Notes: generated from the sequence alone by a model not told the origin. A DNA stretch of 64,000 nucleotides from Notoacmeibacter ruber (GCF_003668555.1 NZ_RCWN01000001.1:620001-684000), one strand, 5' to 3'. Shown: positions 8,817-20,153, counted from the first letter of the stretch. Made by a program: numbers and translations.

Positions 8817-10979
8817 ATGATGGTGCTTCTTCTGGTCGTGTTATGCGGCCTTTTGTCCGTGGCCTATGCCGTGTGGGCGACACAGTCCGTGCTGGCGGCC
8901 GATCAGGGCAATGAACGCATGCGGGAGATCGCAGGCTACATCCGAGAAGGCGCAACGGCCTATCTCAATCGTCAATACACGACCATTGCCATCGTCGGTG
9001 TCGTCGTTTTCATTCTGGCATGGTTTCTTCTCTCCCTGTCGGCCGCGATCGGTTTTCTGATCGGTGCTGTCCTTTCGGGAGCAGCGGGCTTTGTCGGCAT
9101 GAACGTGTCCGTCCGCGCCAATGTCCGCACCGCTCAGGCGTCGGCTCATAGTCTCGCCGGCGGTCTTGATATCGCTTTCAAGTCGGGTGCGATTACGGGC
9201 ATGCTGGTCGCGGGTCTAGCGCTGCTCGGCGTCTCTGTCTATTACTGGGTCCTGACCGGCTTTCTCGGCTATGAGACCGACAGCCGCACCGTGATCGACG
9301 CTTTGGTCGCGCTAGGGTTCGGCGCTTCGCTCATCTCCATCTTCGCGCGCCTCGGCGGCGGCATCTTCACCAAGGGTGCGGATGTTGGCGGCGACCTCGT
9401 CGGCAAGGTCGAGGCAGGCATTCCGGAAGACGATCCCAGGAACCCGGCGACCATCGCGGACAATGTGGGCGACAATGTCGGAGACTGCGCCGGCATGGCC
9501 GCAGACCTCTTCGAGACCTATGCCGTGACGGTGGTGGCAACCATGGTTCTCGGCGCGATCTTCTTCACCGGTACCGGTGTGGTGACCAGCGTCATGCTTT
9601 ATCCGTTGGCCATCTGCGCGGTCTGCCTGATCACGTCGATCGTCGGCACCTTCTTCGTCAAACTGGGCGCTACGGGCTCCATTATGGGAGCGCTTTACAA
9701 GGGGCTCATCGTGACGGGGCTTCTGTCGATCGTCGGCATGGCAATCGCCAACTGGCTGACGATCGGCTTCGGCGATGTCGGTACGGTCGAGAGCCTCGCC
9801 GGTGAAGAGTTCGTCATCAACGGCTTCAACCTCTTCCTGTGCGGTATTGTCGGCCTGATCGTGACTGGCCTGATCGTTGTAATCACCGAATACTACACCG
9901 GCACCGACAAGCGGCCGGTCAATTCGATCAGCCAGGCATCGGTGACCGGTCACGGCACCAACGTCATCCAGGGACTGGCTATCAGCCTGGAGGCGACGGC
10001 GCTGCCGGCACTGGTTATCGTGGCGGGTATCATCGCGACCTATCAGCTCGCCGGTCTCTACGGCACCGGCATCGCGGTTACGGCCATGCTGGGCCTTGCC
10101 GGCATGATCGTCGCGCTCGACGCTTTCGGCCCGGTGACGGACAATGCCGGCGGCATTGCGGAAATGAGCGACCTGCCTGGCGAGGTCCGCCAGACGACCG
10201 ACGCGCTCGACGCGGTCGGCAACACAACCAAGGCTGTGACCAAGGGATACGCTATCGGCTCCGCAGGCCTTGGCGCTCTGGTGCTCTTCGCGGCTTATGC
10301 CAACGATCTGCGCTATTTCGCGCGTAACAGCGCGGAATATCCGTACTTCGAAGGGCTCGGCGATGTCTCGTTCGACCTCTCGAATCCCTACGTGGTGGCT
10401 GGCCTGATCTTCGGCGGTCTGATCCCGTACCTCTTCGGCGGCATCGCCATGACGGCGGTTGGACGCGCCGGTGGCGCCGTGGTCGAGGAAGTGCGCCGGC
10501 AGTTCCGTGAAAAGCCGGGCATCATGCAGGGTACCGAAAAGCCTGATTATGGCCGCGCCGTCGACATGCTGACCCGCTCGGCCATCCGGGAGATGATCAT
10601 TCCGTCGCTTCTTCCGGTTCTCGCGCCGCTGGTCGTCTATTTCGGTGTGCTTCTGGTCACCGGCGGTGACAAGGCCAGCGCCTTCGCCGCGCTCGGCGCT
10701 TCGCTGCTCGGCGTGATCGTGAATGGCCTGTTCGTTGCAATCTCGATGACGAGCGGTGGCGGAGCCTGGGACAATGCCAAGAAGAGCTTCGAGGACGGCT
10801 TCGTCGACAAGGACGGTATACGCCATGAAAAAGGCTCCGAAGCCCACAAGGCCTCGGTGACGGGCGATACGGTCGGAGATCCCTACAAGGATACGGCAGG
10901 CCCGGCGGTCAACCCGGCCATCAAGATCACCAACATCATGGCGTTGTTGCTGATCGCGGTGCTTGCCCATCTCGGTTAA
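8817..10979 (+). CDS. hppA: H+-translocating membrane pyrophosphatase, K+-independent type
   Basis: A 720-aa integral membrane pump with about 16 helices. It couples pyrophosphate hydrolysis to H+ export. Substrate-site motifs are [19 protein letters not shown] and [19 protein letters not shown], and the C-terminal [15 protein letters not shown] is also conserved. The [10 protein letters not shown] segment has Lys where K+-dependent enzymes have Ala, which marks the K+-independent subfamily. GGAGGGA lies about 9 nt before the ATG. It is monocistronic, with a clear terminator downstream. In alphaproteobacteria this pump helps use pyrophosphate during energy limitation. Confidence 0.96.
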   Translation: MMVLLLVVLCGLLSVAYAVWATQSVLAADQGNERMREIAGYIREGATAYLNRQYTTIAIVGVVVFILAWFLLSLSAAIGFLIGAVLSGAAGFVGMNVSVRANVRTAQASAHSLAGGLDIAFKSGAITGMLVAGLALLGVSVYYWVLTGFLGYETDSRTVIDALVALGFGASLISIFARLGGGIFTKGADVGGDLVGKVEAGIPEDDPRNPATIADNVGDNVGDCAGMAADLFETYAVTVVATMVLGAIFFTGTGVVTSVMLYPLAICAVCLITSIVGTFFVKLGATGSIMGALYKGLIVTGLLSIVGMAIANWLTIGFGDVGTVESLAGEEFVINGFNLFLCGIVGLIVTGLIVVITEYYTGTDKRPVNSISQASVTGHGTNVIQGLAISLEATALPALVIVAGIIATYQLAGLYGTGIAVTAMLGLAGMIVALDAFGPVTDNAGGIAEMSDLPGEVRQTTDALDAVGNTTKAVTKGYAIGSAGLGALVLFAAYANDLRYFARNSAEYPYFEGLGDVSFDLSNPYVVAGLIFGGLIPYLFGGIAMTAVGRAGGAVVEEVRRQFREKPGIMQGTEKPDYGRAVDMLTRSAIREMIIPSLLPVLAPLVVYFGVLLVTGGDKASAFAALGASLLGVIVNGLFVAISMTSGGGAWDNAKKSFEDGFVDKDGIRHEKGSEAHKASVTGDTVGDPYKDTAGPAVNPAIKITNIMALLLIAVLAHLG

Positions 10980-11012
10980 GAGGCGGCACGGCATATGCCC
11001 AATTTGAAAAGA

Positions 11013-11045
11013 GGGCCGGCGGTTCATCCGTCGGCCCTTTCTCGT
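11013..11045. terminator. Bidirectional terminator between hppA and the EamA gene
   Basis: Stem GGGCCGGCGG/CCGTCGGCCC with loop TTCAT, a T-rich run on the plus side and AAAAG on the other, between two convergent genes. Confidence 0.8.
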
Positions 11046-11953
11046 TACGCTTCCGGAGGACGCGGCCGCGCCAGGCTCTGCTCCCGGTAAAGAATGTAAA
11101 GACCGGCGGCGATGATGACGCCTATGCCGATCGCGGCGAGGCCATCCGGCAAATCACGGAAGATCAACCATCCATAGAAGGTGGCGGCTGGAATTTCGAG
11201 ATACTGAATCGGAGCGAGCGTTGCGGAGGGCGCAAAGCGAAGGGACCAGGTCATCAGAAGATGAGCGCCGGTACCGAAGATGCCGATGCCGGCCATGAGC
11301 AGCGCTTCTGTCGTGTTCGGTATGATCGCGCCCAAAACCGGTCCGTCCTGAGACCATGTCAAAACGAACAGCAAGAGAAGCGGTGGTCCGGCGAGTAATC
11401 CGCTCCATGCCTGCAGAGCGATCGGATCGCAATCCCGCGCGATCGGTCTTGAGACAAGCATATAGAAGGCAAAGAGAACGGCGACGAGCAGCGGCAGAAG
11501 CGCGGGCAGGCCGACTTCGACAAAGCTCGGCTGTATAACGAGGAGTGTCCCCGCAAAGCCCACCGTGCATGCCGCGATGCGGCGCGGGCCAACCTCTTCT
11601 TTCAGGATCAACGCCCCAAGAAACAGCATGATGAAGGGCATGACGAATGCGATCGCCACCGCGTCCGCAAGCGGAAGAAAGCGCAGCGCGGTAAACATGG
11701 TCGCCATGGCGCCGACGAAGATGACGGTGCGCAAAATGACGATTTGCATGTGTCTTGGGTCGAGACGAAAAGGGATGCGCGCAAGATAGACGATAGGCAG
11801 CAGGATCAGCGCCTGACAGACCATTCGCACGACGAGAAGCTGCACCAGCGGCACCGTCCCTCCCAGGATCTTCGCCATGGAATCCCCAAGCGGGATGATG
11901 GCGCAGAAGCCGAGCATCAACGCGATGCCGAGAAACGGCCGATCTTCCTTCAT
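11045..11953 (-). CDS. EamA-family (DMT) transporter
   Basis: A 302-aa drug/metabolite transporter with ten predicted helices in two EamA repeats (about residues 10-140 and 150-285). The substrate is unknown; relatives export amino acids, S-adenosylmethionine or other metabolites. I preferred the ATG at 11953 because AGGGAG lies 9 nt upstream. The earlier ATG at 11962 would touch that sequence directly. The C-terminus is short and basic (YREQSLARPRP). It is convergent with hppA. Confidence 0.85.
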   Translation of the reverse strand: MKEDRPFLGIALMLGFCAIIPLGDSMAKILGGTVPLVQLLVVRMVCQALILLPIVYLARIPFRLDPRHMQIVILRTVIFVGAMATMFTALRFLPLADAVAIAFVMPFIMLFLGALILKEEVGPRRIAACTVGFAGTLLVIQPSFVEVGLPALLPLLVAVLFAFYMLVSRPIARDCDPIALQAWSGLLAGPPLLLLFVLTWSQDGPVLGAIIPNTTEALLMAGIGIFGTGAHLLMTWSLRFAPSATLAPIQYLEIPAATFYGWLIFRDLPDGLAAIGIGVIIAAGLYILYREQSLARPRPPEA

Positions 11954-12046
11954 GCTGAACATCTCCCTGTCGTTGCCGCCCGGAAACGGGAGTCCGGACG
12001 CTGCCCGGCGCGCCGTCCGGGCCGCAGGGCAATGTGGTGAAAGGGC

Positions 12047-12532
12047 TTAGAAGCCGCCTGCGCTCGGCGCGCCTCGGCCAAGTCCGGATAGGACGCCGCC
12101 AATGAAGGTGGTTTCGCGTCCGCCGGTCGGGGTGGTTCGACCGATGAAATCGAAGACACGTCCGTCCTTGAGGCCGTAATTGGCGATATTGCTGACTCGG
12201 CCATCCTCATCGAAGGAGACGGCGAGAACGCGCTGGTCGACGATGCGGCGCTGCGCAAAGCCGACCGGTCGCTGCCGGATCTGCGAAATATAATAATATC
12301 GCTCGCCCTGCCCGAAATCGCGCTTTATCGAGGGAGAGCCGAGCGAAAGAAGGACCTGCTCGCGCGACGAACCCACAGGGGTTGCGGCCAGCGCATCCTC
12401 ATCGATCACGTAGCCTTGCTGAAATTCCTCATTGAGCTTCAGGGCATCGGTGGAATTGCAGCCGGCAAGAGGCAAGGCCAGAAAGCCCGCCGCAACGACT
12501 GCCAGCTTGATTTTGCAATTGTTCACGACCAT
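12047..12532 (-). CDS. bamE: Outer-membrane assembly lipoprotein BamE (SmpA/OmlA)
   Basis: 161 aa. A lipoprotein signal peptide with lipobox LAGC (Cys at about 25) is followed by the SmpA/OmlA fold (residues 40-120, with VGSSREQVLLSLGSPS and RYYYISQI). BamE stabilises the Bam complex that inserts beta-barrel proteins. The Gly-rich C-terminal tail (FIGGVLSGLGRGAPSAGGF) is seen in alphaproteobacterial members. It is divergent from the cytochrome chaperone gene across 129 bp, a common rhizobial arrangement. Confidence 0.9.
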   Translation of the reverse strand: MVVNNCKIKLAVVAAGFLALPLAGCNSTDALKLNEEFQQGYVIDEDALAATPVGSSREQVLLSLGSPSIKRDFGQGERYYYISQIRQRPVGFAQRRIVDQRVLAVSFDEDGRVSNIANYGLKDGRVFDFIGRTTPTGGRETTFIGGVLSGLGRGAPSAGGF

Positions 12533-12661
12533 TTCCCCTCAACACAATTGGTAGGCAGCGTTCCGGTTTTGCCGCTGGGTTCCAGCCAGTGCGGCAATTG
12601 GGTAAACCAGCTTCCCCGACCGTGCAACCAGCCTTGCAACGCAGCCGAGCGGATAGCATTC

Positions 12662-13252
12662 ATGTTCAAACGTTTCTTCTCCCGTCAACCACCCTCTGCA
12701 GATGAGCTGATGACGGGTCTGTATGGCGCCATCGTGACCGCCAGTCGCGATGCAGGCCTCTATCAGATGGCGCATGTTCCCGATACGCCACTCGGCCGCT
12801 TCGAGATGCTAGCGCTTCATGTGGCGCTTGTCGTGCGGCGCCTGCGTCTGGAAACGAGCGAGGAGATGAAAGATCTCGCTCAGGATGTGACAGACCGCTT
12901 TTTCACCGATGTCGACCGCGCCCAGCGCGAACTCGGTATAGGCGATCTGGCTATGCGCCACCGCATGAAGACGATGGGCAAGATGTATTATGGCCGGCTT
13001 GAAGCCTATGGCACCGCGCTGGATGAGGGCGACGGCAATGCGCTCGCCTCTGCTCTCCGCCGCAACGCGCTTGCCGGGGCTCTCGACGCGGACCCGGAAC
13101 CGCTCTCTATCTACACCGCCACCGCAGCCCGTTCGCTGGACAAGACCAGCGCCGAGGATTTGCTGGCCGGCGCGTTTCGTTTTCCCAGCGCAGGAACGAT
13201 ACTGACAACGGCGACCGAGACAGTTTCAATTCAGGAGGACGCTCATGACTGA
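12662..13252 (+). CDS. Ubiquinol-cytochrome c chaperone family protein
   Basis: A 196-aa protein of the Cbp3/UQCC1 family, assembly factors for cytochrome b of the bc1 complex. The conserved features are LYGAIVTASRDAGLYQ, then PDTPLGRFEMLALHVALV, and a helix-rich remainder. The start (MFKRFFSRQ) is the first Met in a region without upstream conservation. The 3' end overlaps the DUF177 gene by 8 nt, as in other alphaproteobacteria. Confidence 0.88.
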   Translation: MFKRFFSRQPPSADELMTGLYGAIVTASRDAGLYQMAHVPDTPLGRFEMLALHVALVVRRLRLETSEEMKDLAQDVTDRFFTDVDRAQRELGIGDLAMRHRMKTMGKMYYGRLEAYGTALDEGDGNALASALRRNALAGALDADPEPLSIYTATAARSLDKTSAEDLLAGAFRFPSAGTILTTATETVSIQEDAHD

Positions 13253-13799
13253 ACCTCATCCGACCAGTCCGGTCTCCCATGTGGTGACCGCGACCAATTT
13301 GCCGGCCAAGGGCCTTGTCGTGAAAGCCGAGGCCGACGCGAAACAGCTCGGCTCGCTGGCGCAGGCGCACGACCTCAGAGCAGTCGAGGATTTTTCCTAT
13401 CGTTTGCATCTGTCGCCGTGGAAGGGGCGCGGCGTGCGAATTCGCGGTGAAGTGACAGCCAATATAAGTCAGGCCTGCATCGTGACGCTGGAGCCGGTTC
13501 ATACGGCGATAAAAGAGGCGGTCGAGACGGTCTTTGTGCCGGAGGACAGCCGGTTGGCTCGCCCAGAGATCATCGAAGGCGAGATCGTTGTTGCGGCCGA
13601 GGGAGACGACCTGCCGGAGACCTTTTCGGACGGACGGATCGATGTGGGCGCTCTGGCGGAGGAATTCTTTGAACTCGCGATACCGCTTTATCCGAAGCGG
13701 GAGGGAGCAACCTTGCCGGACGATGTGGACGGCGAGAGGGATCGGGCTGCGGAGGGCGAAAATCCGTTCGCCGTTCTTTCAGCGCTGAAGCCGCATTGA
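13245..13799 (+). CDS. DUF177 (YceD) domain protein
   Basis: A 184-aa acidic protein of the YceD/DUF177 family, implicated in 23S rRNA or ribosome-related processes and usually next to rpmF and plsX. The central RIRGEVTANISQACIVTLEPV fits the family. In YceD this CxxC area is more complete; here only one Cys remains. The typical neighbour rpmF is absent; plsX follows after 87 bp. Confidence 0.85.
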   Translation: MTEPHPTSPVSHVVTATNLPAKGLVVKAEADAKQLGSLAQAHDLRAVEDFSYRLHLSPWKGRGVRIRGEVTANISQACIVTLEPVHTAIKEAVETVFVPEDSRLARPEIIEGEIVVAAEGDDLPETFSDGRIDVGALAEEFFELAIPLYPKREGATLPDDVDGERDRAAEGENPFAVLSALKPH

Positions 13800-13886
13800 C
13801 CCCGATGAAATGAGAAAAGCGTTGTATCGAAGCGGGAAAACACTATGGTCCCCGATCTTCGCTGACGACAGAGGAATGCGACCGGT

Positions 13887-15008
13887 TTGACAACGATTGC
13901 CATTGACGCGATGGGCGGGGATCATGGGCCAGGAACGATCCTGCCAGGTCTTGAAATTTTGCTCGGTGCGCGTTCCGACCTGTCTTTTCGTCTTTATGGC
14001 GACGAAGCCAAGGTGGAAGCGGTTATCGCCGATCTACCGCGCCTGAAGAGAGCTTCGACCGTTCATCATACCGACGTCGCCGTCGCCATGGACGAAAAGC
14101 CGAGCCAGGCCCTGCGCTCGGGCCGCTACAAATCGTCCATGTGGCAGGCGATCGAGGCGACCAAGACCCATGAGGCGGATGTCGCCGTCTCGGCGGGCAA
14201 TACCGGCGCCCTGATGGCTATGGCCACATTCTGCCTCCGCACCATGGCCAATATTGATCGCCCGGCCATCGGCGCGATCTGGCCGACCCTGAAGGGCGAA
14301 GCGATCGTGCTCGACGTGGGCGCGACAATTGGCGCGGACGCTGTCCAGCTTGTTGATTTTGCCATTCTGGGCGCAGCCATGGCGCGTGCGCTTTTCGGCA
14401 AGGAGTGCCCGACAGTCGGCCTGCTCAACGTGGGAACCGAGGATATCAAGGGTCAGGAAGAGGTCAAGGAGGCCGGCCGCATCCTGCGGGAGCGGCGCCT
14501 GAGCACCTTTCATTACAGCGGCTTTGTCGAAGGCACCGATATCGGCCAGGGCGTGACCGATGTGGTCGTCACCGAGGGCTTCGCCGGCAACATTGCGTTG
14601 AAGACGGCGGAAGGAACCGCCAAGCAGCTCGGCAGCTATCTGCGTGAAGCCATGCAGAGCAGCATGATGAGCAAGATAGGCTATCTCTTCGCCCGTGACG
14701 CATTTCGACAGCTGCGCGAGAAGATGGACCCCGCCCGTGCCAATGGCGGCGTCTTTTTGGGGCTGAACGGGCTCGTGGTGAAGAGCCATGGCGGCGCCGA
14801 TGCCGAAGCCTTTTCAGCCGCGGTCGCGCTTGCGGCCGATCTGGCGAAGGGCAATCTCCAGCATCGCATTCACGACGATCTGGACCGGTTTCACGCCGAT
14901 CGCATCCCCGCTCCAGGTGATGAGGATACCGAGGCATCCAGCTTCGCACGTGAGCGTTCGCAAACCCCGGAGCCGTCCCCGAAAGGGCAGACAGGAAAAA
15001 AGAAATGA
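13887..15008 (+). CDS. plsX: Phosphate acyltransferase PlsX
   Basis: A 373-aa soluble, membrane-associated enzyme making acyl-phosphate from acyl-ACP for phosphatidic acid synthesis. The family start [12 protein letters not shown] is present, as are AGNTGALMA and [17 protein letters not shown]. The initiation codon is TTG at 13887, with GAGGAA about 10 nt upstream. The last about 40 residues (Ser/Pro/Lys-rich) extend beyond the family core. It overlaps fabH by ATGA. Confidence 0.95.
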   Translation: MTTIAIDAMGGDHGPGTILPGLEILLGARSDLSFRLYGDEAKVEAVIADLPRLKRASTVHHTDVAVAMDEKPSQALRSGRYKSSMWQAIEATKTHEADVAVSAGNTGALMAMATFCLRTMANIDRPAIGAIWPTLKGEAIVLDVGATIGADAVQLVDFAILGAAMARALFGKECPTVGLLNVGTEDIKGQEEVKEAGRILRERRLSTFHYSGFVEGTDIGQGVTDVVVTEGFAGNIALKTAEGTAKQLGSYLREAMQSSMMSKIGYLFARDAFRQLREKMDPARANGGVFLGLNGLVVKSHGGADAEAFSAAVALAADLAKGNLQHRIHDDLDRFHADRIPAPGDEDTEASSFARERSQTPEPSPKGQTGKKK

Positions 15009-15982
15009 AACGCACCGTGATGCTGGGTGTGGGCACGGCCCTGCCTGAACGTATGGTTCCCAATGCGGAACTGGAAACGATGATCGACACCTCTGACGAG
15101 TGGATCGTTCAGCGTACGGGTATCCGGCAGCGCTATATTGCAGGCGAGACCGAGACCACAGCGTCTCTTGGCGCCGACGCGGCGAAAGCTGCGCTGGAGA
15201 ATGCGGGCGTGGACGCGCAATCGATCGACCTGATTGTCGTAGCGACGGCGACTCCGGACAACACCTTTCCCGCCACATCGGTCGAAATACAGAATCGGCT
15301 CGGTATCTCGCACGGCTATGCCTTTGACGTTGCTGCCGTCTGCACCGGCTTCATCTATGCGCTGGCGACGGTCGATGCGCATCTGAAAGCCGGACTTGCC
15401 AAGCGCGCCCTGGTCATCGGTGCGGAGACTTTTTCGCGTATTCTCGACTGGGAGGACCGGACGACCTGCGTGCTGTTCGGCGACGGTGCCGGGGCCATGG
15501 TGGTGGAATTGCAGGATGTCGATGCCGACACGCCGGATGAAGGCGCCGGGATTCTTGCCGTCTCGCTGCGCTCCGACGGATCGCACAAGGAAAAGCTGTA
15601 TGTGGATGGCGGCCCCTCTTCCACACAAACCGTCGGCAAGCTGCGGATGGAAGGTCGTGAAGTTTTCCGCCACGCAGTTGGCATGATTACCGATGTCATC
15701 GAAAACGTCTGCGGTCAGACCGGCATTGCACCCAGCCAAATCGATTGGCTCGTCCCCCATCAGGCCAACCGCCGGATCATCGAGGGTTCAGCGAAAAAGC
15801 TTGGTATTTCAATGGATAATGTCGTGATGACCGTCGACAAGCACGGCAATACGTCTGCGGCCTCCGTCCCGCTTGCCCTGAATGAGGCCGTGCAGGATGG
15901 GCGTGTGAAACCGGGTGATACGCTGCTGCTCGAAGCGATGGGCGGTGGCTTCACCTGGGGCGCGATCCTGATGCGCGTATAA
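15005..15982 (+). CDS. fabH: 3-oxoacyl-ACP synthase III
   Basis: 325 aa. It condenses acetyl-CoA with malonyl-ACP to start fatty acid synthesis. The Cys-His-Asn triad is visible in [19 protein letters not shown] and KHGNTSAAS. The N-terminal [12 protein letters not shown] and [10 protein letters not shown] are family-typical. It is translationally coupled to plsX and followed 61 bp later by ihfA. Confidence 0.97.
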   Translation: MKRTVMLGVGTALPERMVPNAELETMIDTSDEWIVQRTGIRQRYIAGETETTASLGADAAKAALENAGVDAQSIDLIVVATATPDNTFPATSVEIQNRLGISHGYAFDVAAVCTGFIYALATVDAHLKAGLAKRALVIGAETFSRILDWEDRTTCVLFGDGAGAMVVELQDVDADTPDEGAGILAVSLRSDGSHKEKLYVDGGPSSTQTVGKLRMEGREVFRHAVGMITDVIENVCGQTGIAPSQIDWLVPHQANRRIIEGSAKKLGISMDNVVMTVDKHGNTSAASVPLALNEAVQDGRVKPGDTLLLEAMGGGFTWGAILMRV

Positions 15983-16043
15983 ACACCGACTTGCCGAAAT
16001 GGCGTCGGCGACCTACCCTCTAGCGAAACCAGAGGGAGCAACC

Positions 16044-16361
16044 ATGGCTTCGCGTACACTTACACGTGCTGATCTTGCCGAGGCTGTCTACCGCCAGGTC
16101 GGTCTTTCACGCTCGGAATCAGGCCAGCTCGTCGAGCAGGTCATTGGCGAAATCTGCGACGCAATCGTTCGCGGCGAGACGGTCAAGCTCTCCTCTTTCG
16201 CGACCTTTCAGGTCCGCGACAAAAATGAGCGGATCGGCCGTAACCCGAAAACGGGTGAGGAGGTGCCAATTCTTCCCCGCCGCGTGATGACCTTCAAAGC
16301 GTCGAATGTCTTGAAACAGCGCATTCTTGACGGTCATGGCGGCGAGAGCGGCGAGAATTGA
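16044..16361 (+). CDS. ihfA: Integration host factor subunit alpha
   Basis: A 105-aa HU/IHF-fold DNA-bending protein. The beta-arm motif [11 protein letters not shown] and the N-terminal [12 protein letters not shown] are typical of IhfA. GAGGGAG lies 8 nt upstream. The position after plsX-fabH and before a MerR gene is conserved in Rhizobiales and supports ihfA over hup. Confidence 0.95.
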   Translation: MASRTLTRADLAEAVYRQVGLSRSESGQLVEQVIGEICDAIVRGETVKLSSFATFQVRDKNERIGRNPKTGEEVPILPRRVMTFKASNVLKQRILDGHGGESGEN

Positions 16362-16501
16362 TCGCCTTGCCGGCGTCGTTGATGCCGGCGGCAGTCCTTG
16401 CTTTCATCCACCGGACGTTGGGCCCGGCCGCTTGCGCCCGCGCAGTCGCTGATCTTTCATAGAAGGCCGATTCGACAATTCGTGCCGATGGAAGATCGCT
16501 T

Positions 16502-17017
16502 ATGGCCGAAAAAGCCGCTGATGCATTTCGAACGATTTCCGAGGTGGCGGACGATCTCGATCTGCCCCAGCATGTTCTTCGTTTCTGGGAAACACGTTTC
16601 AATCAGATCCGGCCGATGAAGCGCGGCGGAGGCCGCCGCTATTATCGTCCACAGGATGTCGATCTGATCCGGGGTATTCGGCATCTGCTCTATGATGAAG
16701 GCTACACCATCAAGGGCGTTCAAAAAATATTGAAGGAAAGCGGCGTCGGGCAGGTAGCAGCGATCGGCGCCGGCGACAGCGAGGCGCTTCAGGCCGTTGC
16801 CGCACGCAAGGCGCAGGCGGCGAACGATCGTGGACGGAGCGCTGCAGCCAAGGCAGCCGATCCACTTCTGGGCGAGGCCAAGGGCCGGCATACGCAGGAT
16901 GGAAGCGCAGGCGGGAAGGGCAGCGGCCTCAGCCTGTCGGACAATCACCGCAAACTGCTTCAGGAGACGCTGTTCGATCTGCTGGAATGCAAGCGTATGC
17001 TGGATCAGACACGCTAG
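16502..17017 (+). CDS. MerR-family transcriptional regulator
   Basis: 171 aa. The N-terminal MerR winged helix-turn-helix (residues 10-80: [21 protein letters not shown], then [12 protein letters not shown]) is followed by a low-complexity Ala/Gly linker and a C-terminal helix ([19 protein letters not shown]). No effector-binding cysteines of the metal-sensing type are seen. It always travels with ihfA in this order, and its targets are unknown. Confidence 0.88.
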   Translation: MAEKAADAFRTISEVADDLDLPQHVLRFWETRFNQIRPMKRGGGRRYYRPQDVDLIRGIRHLLYDEGYTIKGVQKILKESGVGQVAAIGAGDSEALQAVAARKAQAANDRGRSAAAKAADPLLGEAKGRHTQDGSAGGKGSGLSLSDNHRKLLQETLFDLLECKRMLDQTR

Positions 17018-17140
17018 AGCGCAAACGGCCTCGTACCGGCCACCCCCGCCAAAGGCGCCAGCGCCGTCAGGCGCGAAAACTATGCAATGATCATGTGCCG
17101 AGGCATCGAGGGTCAGATGGCTCTGCTTCTGCTCGGCAAA

Positions 17141-17217
17141 TGGTCGGAGCGGCCGGATTCGAACCGACGACCCCTTCACCCCCAGTGAAGTGCGCTACCG
17201 GGCTGCGCTACGCTCCG
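17141..17217 (-). tRNA. tRNA-Pro (anticodon GGG)
   Basis: A full 77-nt cloverleaf on the minus strand. The acceptor stem is CGGAGCG/CGCTCCG, the anticodon stem CTTCA/TGAAG encloses CTGGGGG, the T-loop is GTTCGAATC, and CCA is encoded. Confidence 0.95.
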
Positions 17218-17262
17218 AGCGGTTGCCTTCTACGTGGCTTGGCCAGACCGCGCAAGGGGAAA

Positions 17263-18609
17263 TCAGGCTTGTTGCTCTTCGATCTTGCGGACGCGGCGGT
17301 TGGTCCATGGCGGCGGTGCGGGGCGCCCGATCGTTTTTCCCTCGGCGTCTAGGGTGCCCGCCTGAAAACGCGCCTCCAGCGCGATGCATCCCCACACCAT
17401 GCCAAGCAGCAGATAAAAGTGCCGCCAGTGATCGGTATCGATGATGAAGCCGAGCAGGGTGTGGCCGAGAAGGCCCACCCACGCGATCAGGAGAAACGGC
17501 TGCCAGGCGCGTTCGCGGAACATGATCTTGAGGCCACCGCCGAGCGACAGGACGATCATGAGGAACCAGCTGGCAAAGCCGAGCCAGCCGTAATCCATCA
17601 AGGCCTTCAGCCAGATATTATGGGTATCCTCGCCGAGCATGCGCCCGAAGCTGAGAGGGCCGATGCCGAGCGGCTTTTCCAATGCGAGCTTGAAGCCCAG
17701 TATATGCCGGTCGAACCGGCCAAGATGCCCGCCATCATAATCCTGAACCAGCCGGGCGCGGACGGTAAAGAGTTCGGACACGGCAGGTATCTGCAGAACC
17801 ACGGCCACGCTGATGCCGAGAAGCGCGACCCCCGCCAGCCCGAGTATCAGAATGCGCAATCGGAAAAGACCGGACCGATGGTGCAGCAATAAGAGCCCGA
17901 GCTCCATTGCCACGCCGATAACCAGAAGCCCCCATGCGCCTCGGGAAAACGAGAAAAAGATGCCGAGAACGATAATGATGAGCGGAATAGCCCGGACGGC
18001 CATGGCATGGACCGGGCCCGTCACGACACGGTGGAGCAGGTAGAGAGTCGGCGGTACGAGAAACGGGCCGAAAACGTTCGGATCTTCGAAAACACCGGTT
18101 GCGCGGCCGTATCGGGTGAACAGCCCGAGACCGGGCACGCCGAAAAAGCCCGCCATGCCCAGAATAGACGTCACCACGCCCGATAGCGTCCAAGCGATCA
18201 TGATGGTTTTCAATATGTCTGGCCTCTGCCGAATGACAGCGGCATAGAAGATCGCGCTGAATGCAAGAAAAAGCGAAACGGCGAGATAGAGCGGCGTATT
18301 GTACAATTTGTCCATGACGAGCATGGAGAGCATTCCGCCCACGTTGAAGGTGATCAACAGCACGACCAGCGGTGCGATTGAGACCGAAAGCCGCAGGCCG
18401 AACAGGGCCCAGAGCGGTATCAGCACCACCATGTAGAGTTCATAGGGTGCCGGTTCGAATTTGACGAAGCCGGCCAGCAGAACCGCCAGCCCAATCGCCG
18501 CTTTCGCAGCAAGATTGAGAAGGTGCCTTTGTGCCGCCATCCGGTGCACCGCGGGCAGCGTGATGCCGCGTGAAGATGAAACGGTTCGGGCTCCGGCGCC
18601 GGCCACCAT
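17263..18609 (-). CDS. O-antigen ligase/polymerase family protein (Wzy_C)
   Basis: A 448-aa polytopic protein with about 11-12 membrane helices and a Wzy_C core around the large periplasmic loop (residues 255-330; GHLGRFDRHILGFKLALE, then GEDTHNIWLKALMDYGWLG). These proteins polymerise or ligate undecaprenyl-linked sugar repeats. It is more likely the exopolysaccharide polymerase here because the neighbours are a primase, a GT4, an OPX lipoprotein and a Wzz/Wzc. Its ATG overlaps the stop of the priming transferase by one base (TGATG). A TTG one codon earlier is also possible. Confidence 0.85.
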   Translation of the reverse strand: MVAGAGARTVSSSRGITLPAVHRMAAQRHLLNLAAKAAIGLAVLLAGFVKFEPAPYELYMVVLIPLWALFGLRLSVSIAPLVVLLITFNVGGMLSMLVMDKLYNTPLYLAVSLFLAFSAIFYAAVIRQRPDILKTIMIAWTLSGVVTSILGMAGFFGVPGLGLFTRYGRATGVFEDPNVFGPFLVPPTLYLLHRVVTGPVHAMAVRAIPLIIIVLGIFFSFSRGAWGLLVIGVAMELGLLLLHHRSGLFRLRILILGLAGVALLGISVAVVLQIPAVSELFTVRARLVQDYDGGHLGRFDRHILGFKLALEKPLGIGPLSFGRMLGEDTHNIWLKALMDYGWLGFASWFLMIVLSLGGGLKIMFRERAWQPFLLIAWVGLLGHTLLGFIIDTDHWRHFYLLLGMVWGCIALEARFQAGTLDAEGKTIGRPAPPPWTNRRVRKIEEQQA

Positions 18610-20153
18610 CAATAGGCGTTTTCGGTATTGAAGAGCCGGATGGGGGTCAGCATCAGGATCTTCAGATCGAACAGCAGCGACCAGTTCTCGATATAATAGA
18701 GATCGAATTCCGTCCGTTTCTGGATCTTGTCTTCCGTGTCGATCTCTCCGCGCCAGCCATTGACCTGTGCCCAGCCGGTGATGCCGGGCTTGACCCGGTG
18801 CCGCGCGAAATAGCCGTCTACGACCTCTCCGAAGAGCCTGTCATGCGCCTGAGCGGTGACGGCATGCGGGCGGGGGCCCACCAGGCTCAGCGATCCGAAC
18901 AGGGAATTGAAGAACTGCGGCAACTCATCGATCGAGGTCTTGCGAATGAAACGGCCGACGCGCGTGATACGCGGATCGCCTTTGGTGACGACCTTTCGGG
19001 CCGTGGGGTCGCATTGATCGGCATACATGGACCGGAATTTGAAGACGTTGATCTCTTCATTGTTAAAGCCGTGACGCTTCTGCATGAAGAGAACGGGGCC
19101 GGGACTATCCAGCTTGATGGCGATCGCGGTGGCGATCATGATCGGCGAAAACAGAATGAGGCCAGCTAGCGAGAAGACGATATCGAAGATTCGCTTTGCG
19201 ACGTTGTTCCAGTCGGTGATGGGCCTGTCGAAAATCGCCAGTGTCGGGACATCGCCAAGATAGGTGTAGGAGCGCGGCCGAAACTGAAGCGCGTTCGAGT
19301 GTGATGCCAGACGAATGTCGACCGGCAGGACCCAGAGTTTCTTTAGCATCGAGAGAACCCGGCGTTCCGCGACCAGCGGTAGCGTCACGATCAGCATGTC
19401 CACCTGCGCGATACGGGCGAACTCCACCAGATTATCGATATTTCCGAGCTTGGGGTAGCCCGCGACGACCGGCGGACTTCTCGTATCATCCCGATCATCG
19501 AAAATGCCGCAAATGCGGATGTCGTTGTAGGGAGAATTCTCCAGTTGCCGGATCAGTTTTTCGGCCAGATCGCCGCCGCCGACGATGAGGGCGCGCCGTT
19601 CGATGCGGCCGTTGCGCGACCAGCGCATGATCAGGCGGCTGACGGCAAGGCGCGCTCCGAAAAGGGACAGCACTGTGACGGTCGCCCAGGAGGCAAACCA
19701 GAATCTGGAGTAGAAATTGCCAATCTTCAGAAAGAACGTTGCCAGGGCGATGAGGGCGAAGGCCGCGGCGACCGCCAGCATAATGCGGCTGAGTACGGCG
19801 AACGGACGTCGCAGCCAGATCATCTCATAGGCTTCCGCCAGATGAAGCGTGATGAGACAGACACCGGCACCGCCCACAATGAGGACGAGATATTCGGTCG
19901 CCGTTTCGGCTGACGCGCCGATCTGGAGCAAATAGAGAAGAATGCCGACCAAGCTGATGACGGTGAAATCGAGCAGGCGCACAAGGCCTGCGATCATGCC
20001 CGGCGAAATGCTGTCTTGCCGATATTGGGCCGCCACGGTGCGTGCAATTGCGTTCAGCGCACGTCCCCGTTCCGGGTCGAGCGAAGGTGGCTCGACCGTG
20101 GCGCGTCGCACGGCTTCCCGGCTGAAGCGTTCGGTTGGATCGGTCGGACTCAT
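18609..20153 (-). CDS. Polyprenyl-phosphate sugar-1-phosphate transferase (priming enzyme)
   Basis: 514 aa. It transfers a hexose-1-phosphate to undecaprenyl phosphate to start exopolysaccharide synthesis, probably glucose or galactose. Four N-terminal helices (about 55-150) and a CoA-binding-like Rossmann region ([17 protein letters not shown]) are followed by the Bac_transf catalytic domain: [44 protein letters not shown] and [15 protein letters not shown]. The architecture matches the WcaJ/PssY group. Confidence 0.93.
   Translation of the reverse strand: MSPTDPTERFSREAVRRATVEPPSLDPERGRALNAIARTVAAQYRQDSISPGMIAGLVRLLDFTVISLVGILLYLLQIGASAETATEYLVLIVGGAGVCLITLHLAEAYEMIWLRRPFAVLSRIMLAVAAAFALIALATFFLKIGNFYSRFWFASWATVTVLSLFGARLAVSRLIMRWSRNGRIERRALIVGGGDLAEKLIRQLENSPYNDIRICGIFDDRDDTRSPPVVAGYPKLGNIDNLVEFARIAQVDMLIVTLPLVAERRVLSMLKKLWVLPVDIRLASHSNALQFRPRSYTYLGDVPTLAIFDRPITDWNNVAKRIFDIVFSLAGLILFSPIMIATAIAIKLDSPGPVLFMQKRHGFNNEEINVFKFRSMYADQCDPTARKVVTKGDPRITRVGRFIRKTSIDELPQFFNSLFGSLSLVGPRPHAVTAQAHDRLFGEVVDGYFARHRVKPGITGWAQVNGWRGEIDTEDKIQKRTEFDLYYIENWSLLFDLKILMLTPIRLFNTENAY

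Noticed and set aside
9312-11027. Minus-strand 571-residue frame opposite hppA
   Set aside because: An antisense shadow. Low complexity Asp/His/Arg and no motif.
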